From Rhyzopertha dominica (lineage: Eukaryota > Arthropoda > Insecta > Coleoptera > Bostrichidae), in the NCBI GenBank assembly GCA_025024175.1, contig QCXZ01000064.1, positions 46,211,325-46,275,324 of the forward strand: a stretch of DNA of 64,000 bases, written 5' to 3'. The translations under genes were made by a program, and so were the position numbers. Below are positions 60,430-64,000 of the stretch, piece by piece. Below the pieces are notes generated by a model. It made no database searches. It worked only from the letters and a program-made list of their open reading frames with translations, and was not told the origin of the DNA. The first letter of the stretch is position 1. Each line of letters opens with the position of its first letter.

Positions 60430-61025
60430 CGCTTTAAAACACTGACAAAAAGTTATTAGCCTGATGTTTCGATTACACCTGTCAACGACGAAGAACTTCA
60501 AAATTCGTCGGACACAAGTTCAAACGAATCATCAAGCAAGCGAACGTCATAGAAACAACGTGCCAACCTGGTAAAAATGAATCTAACGACGAAAAAGGAG
60601 CTACCTACCTACTAGATATACACGAACTACTTGATAAAAGATAACTACAATATAGCCTTCCAAATGTCACCTAACTCAATAATTTCCAAAATCCCTATTA
60701 AAATTATTAGTATTCCTACAAATTTCTATAGCTTCTTTTATTAGACGTTTGTGATAATATTTTCCTTTATGTAAAATTTTTATTTTATCAAGGTCAGTCA
60801 TGTGTTTAGTCAAATGTGAGTGTTCAGCTACGGAGGAATTATCTATCTGTTGCAGCCTAGTAGCACGTATGTATTATTTCAAACGCATACCTACTTTTCT
60901 TTTAGTTTGACCTACGTAACGCTTGCCGCAAAAACAAGTAATTTTGTATACACCTTCACTCTCTAAATGTACTTTATCTTCAGTAGAACTTAAAATTTTA
61001 TCTAAATATTATACGTACTACTGCA
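60430..61025 (-). pseudogene. Penelope-like element, GIY-YIG endonuclease fragment
   Basis: Minus strand from ~61,010: LDKILSSTEDKVHLESEG, then EGVYKITCFCGKRYVGQTKR, KVGMRLK, a stop, then YIRATRLQQIDNSSVAEHSH and LDKIKILHKGKYYHKRLIKE, EAIEICRN. This is a Penelope-type GIY-YIG domain with YVGQT, an Arg after it, and the VAEH block with the catalytic His region. After the frame, around 60,455-60,490, comes TTGACAGGTGTAATCGAAAC, similar in layout to the 3' signatures of other Penelope copies. It differs in sequence from the 61.3-kb copy, so it is another subfamily. One in-frame stop and no adjoining RT. Confidence 0.8.
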
Positions 61026-61179
61026 ACTAAACTAAACAGTTGTACAGAAACATTATTTAAATTTTGTCAAATACTTGAAATAGAGTTTTTCTATTAAATA
61101 ATTTGGGAAATTGTTATTGAAAGCAATTTGGAGAATTACACCCAATTCTTTTTCGAAAGCATTTAATGACAACTTATTT

Positions 61180-61845
61180 TGATGAAAAAGTTAAGGTTTG
61201 GTTTCCTCTTAAGTTTGCTGGTCAAGTCTCAGTTACCCTGTCTAAATTATTTTCTTCTCATGGAATAAATATTATTATATAAATATTTTCTACCGTGTTT
61301 GGCAGTGTGTTTTCCCGTCTTGTCCGCAATAAAGACCAAATTCCAGACTTAAATAATTCAGGCGTTTATAATTTTTCATGCAATGATTGCGATACAGTTT
61401 ATGTTGGACAAACGGGAAGATCGTTTTTAATTAGAGGTAAAGAACATCTAAAACAATTCGATAAACATAAGAATACAGATATTGTAACAACAAATTCTTC
61501 GTTAGCTAACCACTTATTGTTGAATAAACACACAGTAAATCCTCAAAAATTTTTTTTTGGAAATTTTAGAAATGTATAAAATGGTTAGCGAACAAAATTT
61601 TACTATTTTAAATGATTCTTGTAATTTCGGTTGTCCTGTTTTAAACTATTTATTTGATCTAAATTAATATTACGTTTGTGTTGCTGGCATACAGGTTACT
61701 TTTGGTTTGTAATCAAGTTTGCTTGTTTCTAAATTTTTTGACTTTGTCAATCGTATTATAAAAGTTCTTTTTTTCTGTGTTTTGACCTATATTGTACTGA
61801 CGATGACTACCTGTTAGCCGAAGCGCTTTACAAATAGAAAACTAA
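61180..61845 (+). pseudogene. Penelope-like element, linker + GIY-YIG + 3' end
   Basis: Plus strand from ~61,180: DEKVKVWFPLKFAGQVSVTL, SKLFSSHGINII, a stop, then from 61,295 FGSVFSRLVRNKDQIPDL, GVYNFSCNDCDTVYVGQTGR, SFLIRGKEHLKQF and SSLANHLLLNKHTVN. This is the linker plus GIY-YIG domain of a Penelope-type protein, with YVG and the catalytic Arg present. The 3' UTR ends TACTGACGATGACTACCTG, then TTAGCCGAAGCGCTTTAC at ~61,815-61,832, the same signature as the copies at 13.5 and 17.8 kb. At 61,030-61,180 the opposite strand reads ELGVILQIAFNNNFPNYL, which looks like the end of a Penelope RT, so the element is joined head-to-head with an inverted piece. Confidence 0.8.
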
Positions 61846-61865
61846 GTGGATTACACTTCAAGAAT

Positions 61866-62392
61866 TATTATATTAAAGAAGAATTCATTCAATTTACTTT
61901 GTCCTGGCTGAAAATTTACTTGATTTGGACGAGCACTTTTATTAAAAACTGATCAAATATTTTTATTGCTATAACCATTTCTCACTTAAAGCTGATTTAA
62001 GATGATATATTTCGTCAGAGATCCTTTGTGCTCTAACAAATAACGTCCTCATTCTTTTAAGAGGGAGGGTGATGAAATGTGGCATGTAAATATCTGTCTG
62101 CGTTGTTAATTTTCTGTAAACCTAGTGTCCTAACTATCCAGTATTTATTCTGTAAATCTGGACATCCAAGATAAGTAAACTACCATTGCTTTCTAATTCC
62201 ATAGTAAATTTCATGTCAGGATTTTGACTGTTCAAATGATTTAGAAACCTACATAACTCTTCTATACCCTGGGGCCAAATAACAAAAGTGTCAGCTACAT
62301 ACCTATACCAACATTTTGGCTTAAACTGAAAACTGTTGATCGCTAACTCTTCAAAATTTTCAATAAACAAATTGGCCACTACAGGACTTTTT
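61866..62392 (-). pseudogene. Penelope-like element, reverse transcriptase fragment
   Basis: Minus strand: SPVVANLFIENFEELAI, then CWYRYVADTFVIWPQGIEEL, CRFLNHLNSQNPDMKFTMEL, LILDVQIYR, then (after stops and a frameshift) VYRKLTTQTDIYMPHF and LFVRAQRISDEIYHLKSALS. The order matches the palm and thumb of a Penelope RT: the ANLFME-type block, the RYVDDTF catalytic block, FTME.E...L.FLDV, the VYRKPTHTDRYLHA block and the RA..I.DE block. The first catalytic Asp of YVDD is Ala here. The upstream fingers are cut off by a CR1-like insertion or deletion; the GIY-YIG part would have followed toward 61 kb. Confidence 0.85.
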
Positions 62393-62529
62393 GTTCATAA
62401 AAATTATCTTTCCATAAGAAATAGGTTGATTTTAAACATTCACCCCCGCAAATTAATTATTGTTACGTCAACCACTGCATCCGGCAATCCGTTCCAAAAT
62501 TTTCTAACTTACGATTTTTTATAGATGGT

Positions 62530-63060
62530 ATGTTAGCGTTTCATATAGAGGGACGCACACGACCACAAAAGCGTGCAGTAGCGCGTCGTTGCACACTTTC
62601 CAGTATGTTTCAATCCTGAACCCATCACACAGGACTTGCGTATTCAAGCAGCGGCCTAACGTAGGATTTGTACAAGTTTATTGAGTTTGTAAAAGAAACG
62701 CACGCGAAAGATTTTTTAAGCAATAATATTCTTGAATTGCTGCGCCTGGAGATGGAGGCTATGTGTTCGCTGCAAGACAGATTGGATGTCACTGTGAGTC
62801 CCGAATCATTATGAGATTCTCTTGCATTAAGAGCCACATCATGAATAGAATACACATGATGCCGGTTATTCTTTCCCATGTGAAGAACGGCACATTTTTC
62901 CAATATTGAGGGTCAGCATCCAATCGAAACACCATTCCATATAACACTTCTCAAATCTCCCTGGAGTATACTGCTACTCGTAAATCGGTTCGCATAAAGC
63001 TTTGCGTCATCTGCATAGAATGAACATTTATTTTTATGTGCAGTGTCATATCACCGACGT
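62530..63060 (-). pseudogene. CR1/Jockey-type non-LTR reverse transcriptase fragment
   Basis: Minus strand from ~63,040: CSFYADDAKLYANRF (catalytic YADD), SSSILQGDLRSVIWNGVSIG, then from 62,903 KCAVLHMGKNNRHHVYSIHD, an interval with SGLTVTSNLSCSEHIASISR, then SINLYKSYVRPLLEYASPV, and after a frameshift SVQRRATARFCGR. These are the palm and thumb blocks of a non-LTR RT (W....LN..KC.VLH.G, DLGV..., LYKS.VRP.LEYA..VW, E.VQRR.T). It is only ~530 bases long, cut on both sides, and lies between two Penelope RT fragments. It is a different family from the elements at 18 and 26 kb. Confidence 0.85.
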
Positions 63061-63234
63061 GCGTATGATTCATTACGTTTAATTAACAAATCTATAGGAA
63101 AAAAATTTTGTTGTTAATCTCTTTCCATTGCTGAAATTTATATCTGTAATGCAGTGAACTGTTAAGCAAAAGAGAATTAATTATATCAACTTGTTTACTT
63201 TTAAAAATGCAGAAATATCCTTTACATAACTAAA

Positions 63235-63480
63235 CTAAAAATAATCATTAGATTGAAAACAGGTACGCCGAGATAAACCTTTTAGTTTATTCGTAAATAG
63301 TTCAGCCAAATGAGGGATAAGCGAAGAACCCATAGCTAATCCTAAAATTCGTATTAAATTATGATTGCTGAAGAAATGTTGGTTTAAGGCAAATTCAGTT
63401 AATAAAATCAAGTTATTTTCATGAATTAAAGCTAAACAGGATTTTGGAAAAGTATTTACTCTTAAATAAAGTGGATATCA
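63235..63480 (-). pseudogene. Penelope-like element, second RT fragment
   Basis: Minus strand: YLRVNTFPKSCLALIHENNL, ILLTEFALNQHFFSN, then LIRILGLAMGSSLIPHLAEL and FTNKLKGLS. GLAMGSxLxPxLAxLF is the block before the catalytic Asp-Asp in Penelope RTs. It overlaps in domain terms with the beginning of the 61.9-62.4-kb fragment and differs from it, so it is a second copy, in the same orientation. No full frame. Confidence 0.75.
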
Positions 63481-64000
63481 TTAATGTTAATGTTTTACTC
63501 TAAATAAATTTCAGTCCATCATTTAATAATTCATATTATTCTGAATAACTAGAGTTTGACAAATTTAAAACTAAAAACTGAAAGGTTGAATATATCAAAT
63601 ATCTGATATGAAGCAGGATGAACCCTATATGAAGGTCTGTTTATATGTTTCGCGAAATCTGCGTGTATTATAGGTTTAATAACATTTTGAGGTAACGAAT
63701 TATTATTATAATTAGCTGGAGATTTACAATGGCGTTGGTTACTGTGAAAATTATGTAATTTACTGATTAACTTAAAATGAAGTTTTCTTGGACGTGTGAA
63801 AGAAATACGTATCTCATAAAAATATATACGTAATATTTTGGTACGTACCAAAAAAAGCAAAATTTGTATATTAGATATGAATGTACATTTTAGCCCCGCA
63901 AACTTTTGAAGTCGGTCCCGCTGAAATAGCAGATTATAATTCAATGATATTAAGCATTAATTTCAGTTGCATAAGAGCATTCGGTGTGAGTGTAGTTTGA
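63481..64000 (-). other. Unidentified open frame, possibly Penelope N-terminal region
   Basis: A 131-codon minus-strand frame (63,549-63,944) holds LHNFHSNQRHCKSPANYNNN and NVIKPIIHADFAKHINRPSY. It lies just upstream, in the minus-strand sense, of a Penelope RT fragment, so it may be that element's N-terminal part, but no diagnostic motif was seen. Confidence 0.2.

Noticed and set aside
1..64000. CRISPR arrays, operons, prokaryotic promoters
   Set aside because: Repeats are transposon-derived or simple-sequence; gene structure, introns and element types are animal.
1..64000. tRNA genes
   Set aside because: A few GGTTCGA-like words (for example ~12,098 and ~55,203) were examined, but no matching acceptor or anticodon stems surround them.

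Overview
The window is AT-rich animal DNA, most likely from an insect or another arthropod. It is assigned this way because of its transposon content (insect-type mariner transposases, hAT elements with TTF zinc fingers, Penelope-like elements, CR1/Jockey-type retrotransposons, a Transib-like element), not because of any recognised host gene. There is no bacterial-style gene density, operon or long intact gene. Nearly every recognisable protein segment is a broken transposable-element remnant with stops and frameshifts, so the window reads as intergenic or intronic sequence in a repeat-rich genome. Scattered N bases show that this is a draft assembly.

Layout. 0-15 kb: the right end of a Transib-like element (ends 2,715), an hAT-type element (2,904-5,133) whose left part recurs at 12,465, a TATA-box plus first-exon candidate at 5,562-5,836 that is the best host-gene signal in the window, a diverged ~118-bp tandem array (7.4-8.0 kb), and a Penelope-like (PLE) fragment on the minus strand (13.5-14.2 kb). 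16-20 kb: a (TAA)n tract, a short GTC-rich tandem, a PLE GIY-YIG fragment and a minus-strand non-LTR retrotransposon. 20-30 kb: a foldback MITE and a plus-strand CCHC-gag/endonuclease/RT retrotransposon (24.2-29.2 kb), interrupted by a 0.87-kb repeat whose second copy lies inverted at 36.8-37.6 kb.

30-47 kb: long TA tract, a hairpin, a 5S rRNA-like sequence on the minus strand (34.2-34.3 kb), an inverted duplication of a PLE (38.15-40.0 kb) with a MITE inserted in one arm, and two further foldbacks. 47-52 kb: a Transib-like deletion derivative with 5-bp target duplication and RSS-heptamer-like ends (47,038-49,172), then two hAT elements with perfect 8-bp target duplications. 52-60 kb: two clusters of heat-shock-element pentamers, another hAT element, two different mariner-group transposase pseudogenes, an LTR-like segment with an internal intron, and an hAT element nested inside a MITE. 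60-64 kb: a pile-up of PLE fragments on both strands with a CR1-like RT fragment among them.

These pieces do not work together as a pathway; they record repeated and nested insertion. Most informative are the nested insertions (relative ages), the Transib element, the PLE inverted structures and the heat-shock-element clusters. All family names rest on motifs read by eye; no database search was possible.
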